Part shown: one piece after another, positions 24,191 through 37,349 of the stretch
Numbering within the stretch: position 1 is the stretch's first letter
How the letters are laid out: the number at the start of each line of letters is the position of its first letter
Source: Eutrigla gurnardus
Taxonomy: Eukaryota > Chordata > Actinopteri > Perciformes > Triglidae
Direction of reading: 5' to 3'
DNA: 64,000 nucleotides
Assembly: GCA_963514095.1 (NCBI GenBank)
Contig: OY741267.1
Coordinates: forward strand, 30,780,356-30,844,355
The notes under the pieces: generated by a model
What the model saw: only the letters and a program-made list of their open reading frames with translations
The model's database searches: none
What the model was told of the DNA's origin: nothing
Program-made: the position numbers and the translations under genes

Positions 24191-25007
24191 GTTAGTTAAC
24201 TCCTACAGTTCCCCTGTTTGGAGTGGTTTCCCTCCGGTTCTGAGCATAGATTACTCAAGTAGAAGTACAGATAGTTGTGTTAAAAAAGACGTAGAAGTAC
24301 TTCTTTACTCAAGTAAGAGTGCAAAAGTACAGGCTCTGAAATGTCCTCAAAGTATAAAGTTAAAAGTTGAAAGTACTCCTATGAAGGACATTTCTACGGC
24401 CGTTCTTTTTTGCAAGACTAACTGAATCTCACGTCATATTAATAAGGAAAAAAATTCCCCTGAAATGCATTAAAACTAAGATAACGACCCTGTTTTGAAA
24501 ATGTGAGGAGTAGAATGTACAGATGTTTATTTTAAAATAAAGGGAGTAAGAAATTGTCAGATTTTTTATTTTTAATTTCACATCAAACAAGATTCTCCAA
24601 GTCCTTCCCAAACTTTGATATTTTTCTAGTTGAATTCAGTTTTCACATATAGACACATGGACCCTTGTGACAGCCAAAAAATGAATTTACAATCTCATAT
24701 TGTAAATTATAAGTTCCTGTTTCCCTTGATAACAGTACATTGATTCTTATTGGAGTATTTATTATGTTTAGATTCCAAAGTGTATCCACTATTTCAAAGA
24801 CCAAACCTTAACCGTATCACTGGACTCCCCTGTGAGTTACAGAACACAACGTTTTGTTTTTGAAGGATTTTTTTAGTTTGTGTGAAACTAACTAGGCTTT
24901 GGTGAACCATCAGTGATGGTTATTGTCCGTCCAAAGAAATAGCGGAACCGTTATCCTCTGCCTTGTGTTGCCGCTGAGACACGGAAGTATATGTGCGACG
25001 GACCAGC
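24190..25007. promoter_or_regulatory. divergent dnajb6 / mterf4 promoter interval
   Basis: About 0.9 kb separates the inferred dnajb6 first exon (minus strand) from the mterf4 ATG (plus strand), so the genes probably share a bidirectional promoter zone. A repeat block lies inside it at 24238-24420. No TATA box at either end was convincing. Confidence 0.4.
24238..24420. repeat. TACTCAAGTA-type interspersed repeat fragment
   Basis: GATTACTCAAGTAGAAGTAC, TTTACTCAAGTAAGAGTGCA, CAGGCTCTGAAATGTCCTCA, AGTATAAAGTTAAAAGTTG and AAAGTACTCC resemble a repeat that I recall as common in fish genomes. Only one copy is in this window, so the call depends on memory. Confidence 0.45.
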
Positions 25008-27191
<2,184 letters not shown>

Positions 27192-27271
27192 GAAAGCACT
27201 GTAAAAGAGATTTATTTAAAGAAGAAACTACGTGATTAGAGAAAATGACATCAGATTGTGATAAATTAACC

Positions 27272-27277
27272 AATAAA
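27272..27277 (+). terminator. mterf4 polyadenylation signal
   Basis: AATAAA lies 80 nt after the stop and is followed by T/GT-rich sequence (TGTCTTTGTTTAAAG) about 20-30 nt downstream. Confidence 0.7.
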
Positions 27278-28456
27278 ATGTGTCCTTTACATGTCTTTGT
27301 TTAAAGTTTGTCAAAGTGCTTTAGAAAAGTCTTATCTGAAACACACACGGAAACAATGTGGCAGTTAATGTAACCTCGTTCTCTTTTGTACCCACGATAG
27401 TAACAGATTGGAGTGAGTGAAGTTGATTCGTGTGTTTAAGCGGCTGCAACAGGACAAAAGATGTAGTGACGTCCGTGTGAGTCGAGGCCGACGGATGAGG
27501 TGTGAACGTGGTCAACATTTTCTCCCATATATTTATATAAAAAAGTTTGTGACATTCCTTAAGTGACCCCCAGAAGCAGAAATGTCTAATCAAATACATC
27601 TAGATGTTTTTCTAAAGACTTGAAACTAAACTGGATTTGGGGTGGAAAAGGCTGATAAAGTTAGAGCATGAGGAACAGCCAAGAGGATGAAAGCTCCACC
27701 CCGTTACTATGTGACTGCCAAGTGGCTGCAGCTCTCTCCAGCCCTATATTATCTGTATGAGTCAACAAAGAGTACATCAGATAAGAGCAGCGGGTGAGAC
27801 GAGTCGTACAAAACATCCATCGATTTATAGAAGCATAAAGCCTAATGGATGTGCAACACGGAGAGGTTTTGTTGTTCTGGACGTCAGGTAAGAAGAGTTA
27901 CCTTTGGTCAATCGATAATTTGTCAATAGGTGTGTCTGCACAGAACCAAGCTATGTTTTTATCTCAAGTGTTGTATCATTAAGAACTCCCATGCAGAAGT
28001 GTAGGAAATGAAGTATATAAACATTCACGAGAAGTATTTTCCATCTTAAATGTGTTATTTCTAATGTTTAAATTTACATCGAGTTCATTATTTACTACTT
28101 CACCTTCATTTGCATTTGTTTTCCTTTTGCAACATAAACAACAGTCTATTCATGTTTGGCTTTTGCTTCTCATTTTCATAATCATTTTCATATTAACTGG
28201 AATGTAAATAACCAAGAGGAGCGCTACAAAAGTTCATGTCATTTTAATGAAGACTAAGGTAGCCGAAGCAAAGCATGTCAAATATAGATCTTACACAACT
28301 CAAATAGACCCATAGTTCATAATTCAGTGCTAATTCTTTGCTTGCATTTTGATAGTGGCCCACTCTGTTGATGTTCTTTTATGGTCTTTTCATTAACAGG
28401 AAGTTGCTGGAGGAAGTAGTCAACACACCTCAGTGCCTTCATAATTCAAAGACCAA
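27278..28456 (+). other. mterf4-gpr148 interval with candidate gpr148 5' UTR exon
   Basis: A donor GTCAG|GTAAGAAG at 27887/27888 and an acceptor CATTAACAG|G at 28399/28400 define a likely 5' UTR exon ending at 27887 and an intron of 512 bp. The second exon carries the gpr148 ATG 57 nt after the acceptor. A CTATATTATC box near 27743 could be the TATA region. See findings for the spliced upstream ORF. Confidence 0.5.
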
Positions 28457-29416
28457 ATGACGTCGTCGGTGCTCATTTCCAACCTCACAGAGGAATGGGT
28501 GGAGAGTCTGCGGAGGTGGCACCTGGATTTCTTTTTCATCCCCACCACAGTCGTCACATTGGCCACCTTGCTGGCCAACCCCGTTCTCCTGGCGTGCATT
28601 TTCCTGTCCCGCGCCTTGCGTCAGGAGACGCGCTACCTGCTGGTGGCCAACACCCTGGCGGCAGACATGCTCTTCCTCGTCCTCAACCTGGCCACGGTGA
28701 TCTGTAACGCCATGAGAGCACCGATGCCCTGGCTGCTGTGTGAGCTGATCACGGCCGTCACCGTCACTTCCTACTGCTGTGCCATCCTCACCATCACCCT
28801 CATGGTGGTCGACACCTACGCCGCGGTCCGCTGGCCCCTCCGCTACCACGACATCCTCCCAACGGCCCGCACCCACCGCATCCTGGTGGGGGTGTGGTTG
28901 CTGGCAGCCATGTACCCTTTCACCCTGGTGATCATGATGGAGGTAGAAAGGGGGAATGTTCATGAGAAGGCGGCTGTGTGTCTGGTGCTCATCTCCCTCG
29001 GCTTTATCCAGGTCAAGAACATGAAGGGGATTTACATCTACTTCTTTGTAGCCGCGCTCATCTGCACTTTGCTCATATTCTTCTGCTACATCCGGCTCTA
29101 CATGGTGACGAGGACCCAGGGCATCTGGCAGAGCCGCTTCTCCAGGGCCCGGGTCACGCTGCTGGCTCACGGGGTTCTCCTCCTGCTCTACTTTGCCCCC
29201 GGCTTCGTGTTCACCCTGGAGCTCTTCCTGTTCCAGAAGAAAGACATAAGTCAGGATGTTCGTGTGTGGATCAGCACGGTCAACATGTGTGTGTTCATGT
29301 TGCTGCCCAGGGCCTTCGCTCCGTACCTGTATGGGCTGAGGTACAGGGAGATCTCTGAGACTCTAATGCAGCTGCTGCACCAGCACGGGAGACTCGGGAG
29401 CCAGATCACAGTTTGA
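28457..29416 (+). CDS. gpr148: gpr148 (orphan class-A GPCR)
   Basis: Intronless 319-codon CDS with ATG in AAATGA context. Seven hydrophobic segments are visible: about 26-50, 61-85, 93-120, 139-160, 190-213, 229-254 and 268-290. There is an N-glycosylation site at N9 (NLT). The conserved Asp of TM2 is present (LAADML), and Cys at the top of TM3 (LLCEL) can pair with a Cys before TM5 (KAAVC). The signature GIW-S-FSRARVTLLAHGVLL through MLLPRAFAPYLYGLRYR matches the vertebrate GPR148 pattern I recall (SRAR-TLL-H, LPRA---YLY-LRYR). The usual DRY is DTY and NPxxY is replaced by PRAFAPYLY. The ligand is unknown. The antisense open frame here is a codon-composition shadow. Confidence 0.85.
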   Translation: MTSSVLISNLTEEWVESLRRWHLDFFFIPTTVVTLATLLANPVLLACIFLSRALRQETRYLLVANTLAADMLFLVLNLATVICNAMRAPMPWLLCELITAVTVTSYCCAILTITLMVVDTYAAVRWPLRYHDILPTARTHRILVGVWLLAAMYPFTLVIMMEVERGNVHEKAAVCLVLISLGFIQVKNMKGIYIYFFVAALICTLLIFFCYIRLYMVTRTQGIWQSRFSRARVTLLAHGVLLLLYFAPGFVFTLELFLFQKKDISQDVRVWISTVNMCVFMLLPRAFAPYLYGLRYREISETLMQLLHQHGRLGSQITV

Positions 29417-31030
29417 TGAAGACACTCGCTGACTGTCTGTCATTCAAATGGAATTACTCGTGATTCACATATGTTGCCCTTCAAGATGCAAGATTCGTAT
29501 TGTCATGTACATGGTAGCAATGCAAGCATTCGTTAATGAAATTCTTTGTCTCAGTGCAAACAAGTACAGAAGTCAGAAATAACATGAATAAATAAATCAC
29601 AAAACAAAAGATATTACTGTAAGAGCAGTAGCCAGGATGAATCCAAATGTCCCCATTGGTGGTGCCGGATAGCTCACTTGATAGAATAGAACTCATATTA
29701 GTATGTTCCTACATTTTATATATATATATTTAAATATACTGTTTGTTGGTGTATTGTATAAATGCTGTTACAAAAGAGAAACTAAAATCCCTTTATTTTA
29801 TCTCATTTTTGGCCTACAGCTGTCGAACATGGTGCTGCCCTCCCTCATCCCTTTTGTTCTTGTATTATTTTTCTATGATAACACAGAAATGTAAATGCCA
29901 ACTAGTCTTATGTGTTCATTAACAACAATAATAATAACCTGAGCCATTTTACTGTTATGATGAACTCTTCATACTCACTTTCAACATTGAGACTTTTTTT
30001 TTTTAATAAATTGTACAACTGAAATATGAATTTTATCATCATTATGCAACGCCACTCAGCCTCAGTTTCGTAACCATATGTGGTGACAAACGGTTAACTC
30101 CATCTGCCCTGAACGCCGTGTTTGTCTTAAACCCGATGGCCATTAACAAGTGCCTGACTGACTGGTGATGTAAGGCAGTAGAGGAGTAAAGAGCTCCTTC
30201 CCTGGTGTAGTAAGGTGCGGTGAGTCAGACATCCTGACTGCAGGGACGGACCTCTGTTCTCTGCTGTGTCATCTGTAACCGGTACATCAAGTCAACAGCA
30301 GAGGGACACATCCGTCTGTCCACGGCTGTGTCCCTGCTCTTTGCTGTGTTTGCTCAGTGACGAACCACAGGGGCCTTGCTCTCTAAAACATCTGCTCACT
30401 TCCAGCCTTTCCACATCAGTTACAGATCCGATGTCAGGATGGGGGGGCACAAAAGTGATTTATTTATTTCTGCCCATATGGAACTCATACCATGCAACCA
30501 TAAATCACTGCTGATGTCATCAGCATCTGTGTAAGAAACTACCCATTCATTTGCATTTTAGAGGAGACCAGAGATGGAATGTGGAGTAAAATAAATGTGT
30601 CAAATAGTATTTGTTCCACCATTTCAATCATTACGGTTACACACAATCACATTTGCTGTTGTATCACCACTTTTTCATCCATGGCGCTGTGATAACGCTC
30701 TCTAATCCAACATGTCTGATCCCCTTCTGTGTTGACTGACTTGAATCTTTTCCGTGTTTGCTGTTGGCAGGGATTCTTACCGTTACCCTTCTCTTCCTCG
30801 TGGTCTTCTCTGCTTACACGTTTTTTGTTCTGGTGCCCCGGGGGGACAAAGCAACTTATCACGTATGGTTTTATCACCTGTTCATTAGCTGTGAATTCTT
30901 TTATCAGTTTGAAGCTCAATCATCTAGTCAACTCAAGTCTCAACTGGATTTGACAGTTTTACTGATGGTGACGTATGATTTCAGGGATAGGGAACACATT
31001 CTTGGACTGAAGATGCCTGTATAATATTAA
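29417..31030 (+). other. gpr148 3' flank
   Basis: This region holds AATAAA words near 29587 and at 30005-30010, and a stretch at 29480-29570 (ATGCAAGATTCGTATTGTCA and GAAATTCTTTGTCTCAGTGC) resembling the 3' end of a common fish retroposon. At 30771-30862 there is an exon-like hydrophobic frame described under findings. No established gene was recognised. Confidence 0.5.
29480..29570 (+). repeat. possible retroposon 3'-end fragment
   Basis: GCAAGATTCGTATTGTCATG and AATGAAATTCTTTGTCTCAG resemble the TTTATTGTCATTGTAC...ACGAAATT words at the end of a common fish non-LTR or SINE-type repeat. This rests on memory; no second copy exists in the window. Confidence 0.3.
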
Positions 31031-31150
<120 letters not shown>

Positions 31151-31373
31151 ATTTGAAAGTGTACACAGGCAGTAACTATGATGGACACAGCCTATGTAGA
31201 TATAATTCTGCCCCCTGTTATGCACATGCTTGAAAACAGTGTAAACTGGGTCACCGTGGACACTTTCAAGGAATTCAATAGGGAGCTCCCAGAAATATTT
31301 TGCAACAGGGTAAGGAAGTTGTGACATCCTTTGTTCCAACTGAGCTCCTCCTTCCTCCTCACCTGAAAAAAAC

Positions 31374-31558
31374 AAAACAAAAACGTAGCATGCGTTTCCT
31401 GTTTATCATCACGTGTACGCGGTTTCAGCTATAATAATAATACCGGTAATAATAATATATATATAATAATATAATAATATAATAATATATATTATTAATA
31501 TAGCTGAAACCGCGTACACGTGATGATAAACAGGAAACGCATGCTACGTTTTTGTTTT
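31374..31558. repeat. 185-bp fold-back element with 60-nt perfect arms
   Basis: The left arm 31374-31433 is the exact reverse complement of the right arm 31499-31558. The spacer 31434-31498 is AT-only apart from one ACCGGT. The arms contain CACGTGTACGCGG (E-box core CACGTG) and GCATGC. It could be a fold-back MITE or a structured promoter element; no coding frame was seen. Confidence 0.9.
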
Positions 31559-31580
31559 TACGTTCAGTATTCACCGTAAA

Positions 31581-31626
31581 TACCGTAAATACGCATTAAT
31601 AGCGCTATTAATGCGTATTTACGGTA
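31581..31626. repeat. 46-bp perfect spacerless palindrome
   Basis: The arms TACCGTAAATACGCATTAAT + AGC (31581-31603) and its exact complement (31604-31626) are centred on AGCGCT. The left flank also carries an extra direct copy of CCGTAAATA, so the imperfect palindrome extends a little further to CAGTATT / AATACTG. Confidence 0.9.
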
Positions 31627-31639
31627 AATACTGTCGCAC

Positions 31640-33520
31640 TGCGTGTCACTACGCGATAAAACCAGCATCGTTGCGCGTTTATTGCTCAACCGCGTGCATG
31701 TCTCGTGAACTTTATTTCCTCCTCTAAAAGTTGACTTTGTTTGCAAACAAAGGGCGTCCACGTGGAGAACGAGTGGCGCTCGGGAACTGTTGTTTCTCGT
31801 TGGCCAGAAACCTGGCGACGGGAAAGCGTTTGAACTCGATTACCCACAATGCACCAGCAGCACCAACGGAAGCGAGCGCGGTGGGCTGGATTCGGCTGTT
31901 TTTTTGTGCCTGACAAGTATATATATGGGTTCTGTGTTTACAGTTAGCAAGTTCGAGCTCTTTGTTTTGGCCGTCGCCGATAGTCACCATGTCCCGGCTC
32001 TGTAACCGCAGACTCGGTTTGCCATAACTATTCCAGGGCAGAAAGTGTACAAATATATTGATAAACTTCTTAAAAAGTTGCTACATCTGTTTGTTTTGTT
32101 GACTGTTGAGCGAAGAGGAAACCGTCTGGAAACGTCTTCGTGAGGTAACGAACTCCTGACAACAACAACGCGTGCTGTTTGTGCGTTTATGAGTTATGAA
32201 TGTATCGCTTTCCGGTTGAATTGGTTACAATATGTTCAGTAAAGCAACATCTTGGATGACATTTCTGTAAACATGTTGTTGAAGTCTCCTTTGTCCAGTT
32301 AACCGAATACAGTGTTTACAGTTTACAGTGTTTACATCCTGTTACTTGATAGTGTTTAACAGCTAAATAGTGAGATATTATGTCATATTTGCTTTTATTT
32401 CATTTTTAATGTATTATTTACCCATGAGCCTCTGCCAATTTCAATTCTACTGTATTACACGTGGATAACGGCACAATACATTTTAAACATAACACAATAA
32501 TAGCTGCTTTAGTTCATTTGAATGTTTTTTTTAATTTTATCTTTAAATTTAATTTAAATTTAAAAATGTAATTTTTGTTAAATGTTATTGTTTTTGTATT
32601 TATTCCTCCTCAGTGGGTATTAGTCACAAAGTAGCCTAAATGTGCGTCAGACACCTCTGACCAAACCTGTCTCCAAGGAGGAGCTGCTGCTGCTGCTGCT
32701 GAGTCTGACGAGGCTGAGCCACAGTTCAAAATAACCTGAGATATATTAGATCATAGGCCTCATAGGTCATGCTGCCAAGTTTAACAGTAGTATGGAAATA
32801 GATAAGGGTGCAATGTTTTGATGGAATAACTTTAAGAATATACAAATAAATATACACACATTTTGTGGATGTGAATAGATATACTTTTTGGGATCCTTAG
32901 TTGTTTGCGATACAAAACACAAATGTCTTAAGATCACATGTTTAACTAAAACAGAGAATATGTCTAAAGCTTATCAGCTGCACTGACTTTGAACTTGTTG
33001 TTCAAACAGCGACTTGCATCCCTTCCCCCCCCACTCTTTTTCAAATCGAACCTGATTGCCATGTTGGTTGCCGCACCGACCGTTGCTCTCTCCCACCTGT
33101 ATCTCTTTGTCATCCTGCAACTCCGGCAGTTCATTGTGCTGCAGGGCATACCTGTTGACAGCAGTGAGTAACTGTCGTGCAGGTCTCATTCCTCGAAGCT
33201 GCCTCTCTTAAAGTGTGATGCAGTTATTTTTATCATTGCAGCATGTGCAGAACGATAATTTGGGGACTTGTGTCATTAGGTTGGACTTCTTTTCACAGGC
33301 TTTGCTATGTGAATGTTTTCCTTCTCCATGGTGAACGTTCTCAGTTTGTACTACAGTGATCCGATTGAGTTACTGGATACCCCCCCTCTACTGCATCTGA
33401 TAGGATGCCAAGATAATAGTATGTAATGATATTTCCTGAAAATATGTTTGTGTAATAAAGCTGTTCTGCCTGCTCTCCATCCTCCAAGTTTGGAGAAGGT
33501 CTACGTTGAAGGTGGCAGCC
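31640..33520 (+). promoter_or_regulatory. klhl24 upstream region with candidate 5' UTR exons
   Basis: A GC/CpG-richer block at about 31660-32150, ending at a donor-like GTGAG|GTAACG (32142-32150), is the best promoter/first-exon candidate. A second exon-like segment, AACAG|CGACTTG to GACAGCA|GTGAGTAAC (about 33010-33162), could be another 5' UTR exon. Neither can be proven without transcripts. The rest is AT-rich, with a TGCTGC repeat at 32683-32701. Confidence 0.4.
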
Positions 33521-36500
33521 ATGGTGTTGATTCTGGGCAGAAGGATGAACAGAGAGGACTCTGGGATCAGAGACTCCCCAGCTGTCAAACGCAAGGTGTT
33601 CTCAAACGCTTGATATCGTGCAGCTTTTGTCTCAGATGGTTAGCATCACACATTTGTGCAAAGCTTCTTACATGTTGTTGTCTCCTCAGGTGTTTGAGGT
33701 GGACTCCAAAACGTTAGCCAGCCAGGATGTCTTGGACTTCTGCTCTGGTGCATCCCACTCAGAGGGCATCCTGCAGGTGTTCAATGAGTTTCGTGAATGC
33801 CGCCTGTTCACCGACGTTGTCATCAGCGTGCAGGGCTGCGAGTTCCCCTGCCACCGCGCTGTGCTCTCTGCCTGCTCCTCCTACTTCAGAGCCATGTTCT
33901 GCAACGATCACCGCGAGAGCCGCGAGATGCTGGTCGAGATCAACGGCATCCTCGCCGAGGCGATGGATTCTTTCCTCACCTATGTTTACACCGGCCGCGC
34001 CAAGATCACCACAGAGAACGTCCAGTTCCTCTTCGAGACCTCCAGCCTCTTCCAGATCTACACACTGCGTGACGCCTGTGCCAAGTTCCTGGAGGACCAG
34101 CTGGACCCTTGCAACTGCCTGGGCATCCAGCGCTTTGCAGATGCCCATTCCCTGAAGCAGCTAGCCAGCCGCTGCCGCATCTTCGCCATGGCCAACTTCT
34201 CAGATGTGGCTCAGCACGAGGAGTTCCTCGACCTGCGCAAAGAGGAGCTGGAAGAGTACACCGGCAGTGATGAGCTGTCCATCGGTAAGGAGGAGGTGGT
34301 GTTTGAGGCGGTGATGAGATGGGTGTACCACAGTGTGGAGCACAGAAAGCCCATGCTCAAGGCCCTGCTGCACAACGTGCGACTGCCCCTTTTGCACCCC
34401 AACTACTTTGTCCAGACGGTGGAGGGAGACCAGCTCATCCAGAATGCTCCAGAGTGCTACCAGCTTCTCCACGAGGCCCGACGCTACCACGTGCTTGGAA
34501 ATGAAATGATGTCACCCAGAACTCGTCCACGCAGGTAACTAAAATGTTGCCTGACTAGATATGATGGAGGCGGCAGACGTTATGAAGAAAAGGAAAAACC
34601 ACACTGAGCATCAATCGGTTCATTCTGTCACAACATTTTTGGCTTGTTAGTTTTTTCTGAAAGCTATTTTGTGGTTGAAAACACCCCTCACACTGTGATG
34701 ACTGAGGTCAGAGTGAGATAAGACATATTCCAAGGGCTGTCCAAGCTGTAAAGCTCGAGGCTACGACTTGTGCATAAACGTAGTGCTCCCGGCAGTGTTG
34801 TTGCTGCTGCTGCTGTGCGTGTGAGTGAGAGAGAGAGAGACAGGGAGTGTTATTGTACTGAACAGACACGTGTGTCAATGACTGTGCACTGTTTTGTAGT
34901 CCCTATTTTGAAATCAAAATAATAATGAGGGAGGCAGGGCATGTCCGTACACAGACCGGTTCGATGGAAAGAAAGAAATTATATGAAGCAAGAAATGGCA
35001 ATCACAAAATGTTGGGTCTTGTTATCATACCAGCAGAGTTACTCACCTTTACCCATGGATTCTGGTTCTCAGTGTCCGCACCTGTTCAATTTTTACCTCC
35101 ATTTTCTTATTTTATTTGAAGAGTAGGATGGTGCATTGTAGTGTTCATAAAGGACTTACGTTGGTATTGACTGATGCCATATGAATGAGAAACAGAACGG
35201 ACCATATGGTGGCCTGCTCTGCAGCTGCCGTTGTGTGTTAGACAACTGAAAACAGTCATTCAGGCTGTGTTTCAGGTGTATTGTGTCAGTATCCAGGCAG
35301 ATCTGTCTGGATCAGCAAGCCAATCAGGCAGTTAGTCCTGCGCTCTGTTTGCCCTGAGGGCCAAATCCGCTTCTGCTCAAAACAGATGCCGGGTTCTCCC
35401 CTTTCCTGCGTCTACATCTGCGCCTTTTTCTCTCTCTTGGAAAGCCTGTAGAACATTATTAATCACATGCACAGCCACATAGAGCTCTAATGCTCCTGGG
35501 CTAGACTGTAACAGTACATGAAACAGCTCCAGTCTCCCACCTGACCTATATCACATACAGAGGAAACAGAGAATGATTTGTGCCACATTGGAATTAACAG
35601 TGGTATCTTGAATGCGCTGGATATTTAATACAAATAAACCACTGCAAGTCTTTATCCGGCATCAGTATGTTAGAGTGGCACAATAAGAAAAGAAGCTGTC
35701 GTTGATTAGCTCCCCCAAGGAAATGCGGTCATATCCACGGCATGTGTTGAACAGCCAAATAGGGAAGCTGTGTGATCATGGAAATTCAGCGTAAGTTTAG
35801 CCCTAAGTGTGTTTTTGTTCTCCCAATTGATTGTAAATTGAACTTTGCCTTTAAGATAAGTGAAGCTATTCCTGTGGAAACCACCACACTGGCACACATT
35901 TCTGCCTCCTGTAATTAGAAATCCCTCAACGTTGACAGATGGATGTTTATTTGTCTTCATCACCTTTGGATACAGAGTTTTAATTGGATACCACGTCTGG
36001 TATATTCTTGTAAGGAGCCTTTTAATTCAAACAGGCTTGTATTTCCTATATCGTTCCCTTTGCCTTATCTCGTCTGCTGCCCTTTTTTTGACAGGTCGAC
36101 TGGCTTCTCTGAGGTGATCGTGGTGGTGGGGGGTTGTGAGAGAGTGGGGGGCTTCAACCTGCCCTACACTGAATGCTACGATCCAGTCACAGGAGAGTGG
36201 AAATCACTGGCCAAGCTACCTGAGTTCACCAAGTCAGAGTATGCTGTGTGCGCCCTCCGCAATGACATTCTGGTGTCAGGTAAGACCCCCGCTATAAATC
36301 TGTTATAAAACCGTTCAATAAGGGAGTTACCTCTAAGTGTGTTACAGCATGCTTTTACTATTTATTAATGAATCACAAACTTCTTTCTATTACACTTGTC
36401 CCATGGTTACACTGGGTATGTTTTTTACAGTGGAGTTTCTCTTAATGATAGTAAGGTTAGGCCATACACAGAAACTTGGCTTGCCATGGAATCCCTCGTG

Positions 36501-37266
36501 CCGTGTCAGGAAAAGGCCGCGGTGGCTGTTTGCCCTGTGTTCTTTTTACAGCGACAGCCTGTTTAAGTTGAAGGAAAATATGAGAGCAACATCTGGATGA
36601 ACGCTCAAGGCTCAGTGCTGAGAGAGGCCTTCATTGGCCAGCTCAGTCCCCTCCTCTTCCTATTGGCCAACCGTCAGGGTCACCACCTTTTTATGTCGGT
36701 TCAGCAACTTTCTAGAATACGGAACGATTTGGATTTTAGACTCCACCGATAGGCTGATGTGATTAAGTTTGAATAAACCGTCATCTGAGAGATTATAACT
36801 GCTTCCTGGCGAGGCTGCTGCTTTTTTGGAAATTAGCATGGGCCAAGTGTAGATGAGCCTGCTTTTGGATATTCGTGTTACAGCTGAGTTGAGGGTTAAG
36901 GTAGTTGCTAGAGTGTTCCTTTATGGTTGTTGGATTGAGGGTGCAGAGGTTGAAAGGTTTTCCTTCATTGCTTTTTTTTGGGGGGGTTTCCAAGAATATG
37001 CATCAACAGAATGCAGGCTGGGACTGCTCACGCTGAAACATGTTGTTGAGCTGCAAAACATAACTGGACAAAAAGGCAGTTGAAAGTTATAGAGAAGAGG
37101 GGGAAGAAGGAGATATAGAGAGAAAAAAAGGGAAGTTCTCCCCTTCAGCAAAGACTGTGCAGTGTTTTGCTTTTTTACTCTGTGCCGGGTCCTCACGTGT
37201 TCGCTATCAATTTACCCTCGAGCACTACGTGGAAATGTCAACACACCCCTCCCCCTCGTCTCACTG

Positions 37267-37349
<83 letters not shown>

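Noticed and set aside
28439..29170. 243-codon antisense ORF over gpr148
   Set aside because: It is a codon-composition shadow of the GC-rich receptor CDS, with no hydrophobic or domain pattern.
33618..33689. Alternative klhl24 start at 33618 reading through into exon 2
   Set aside because: The frame reads across a good CTCCTCAG acceptor, while the spliced 33521 start gives the family N-terminus and a 600-aa product.
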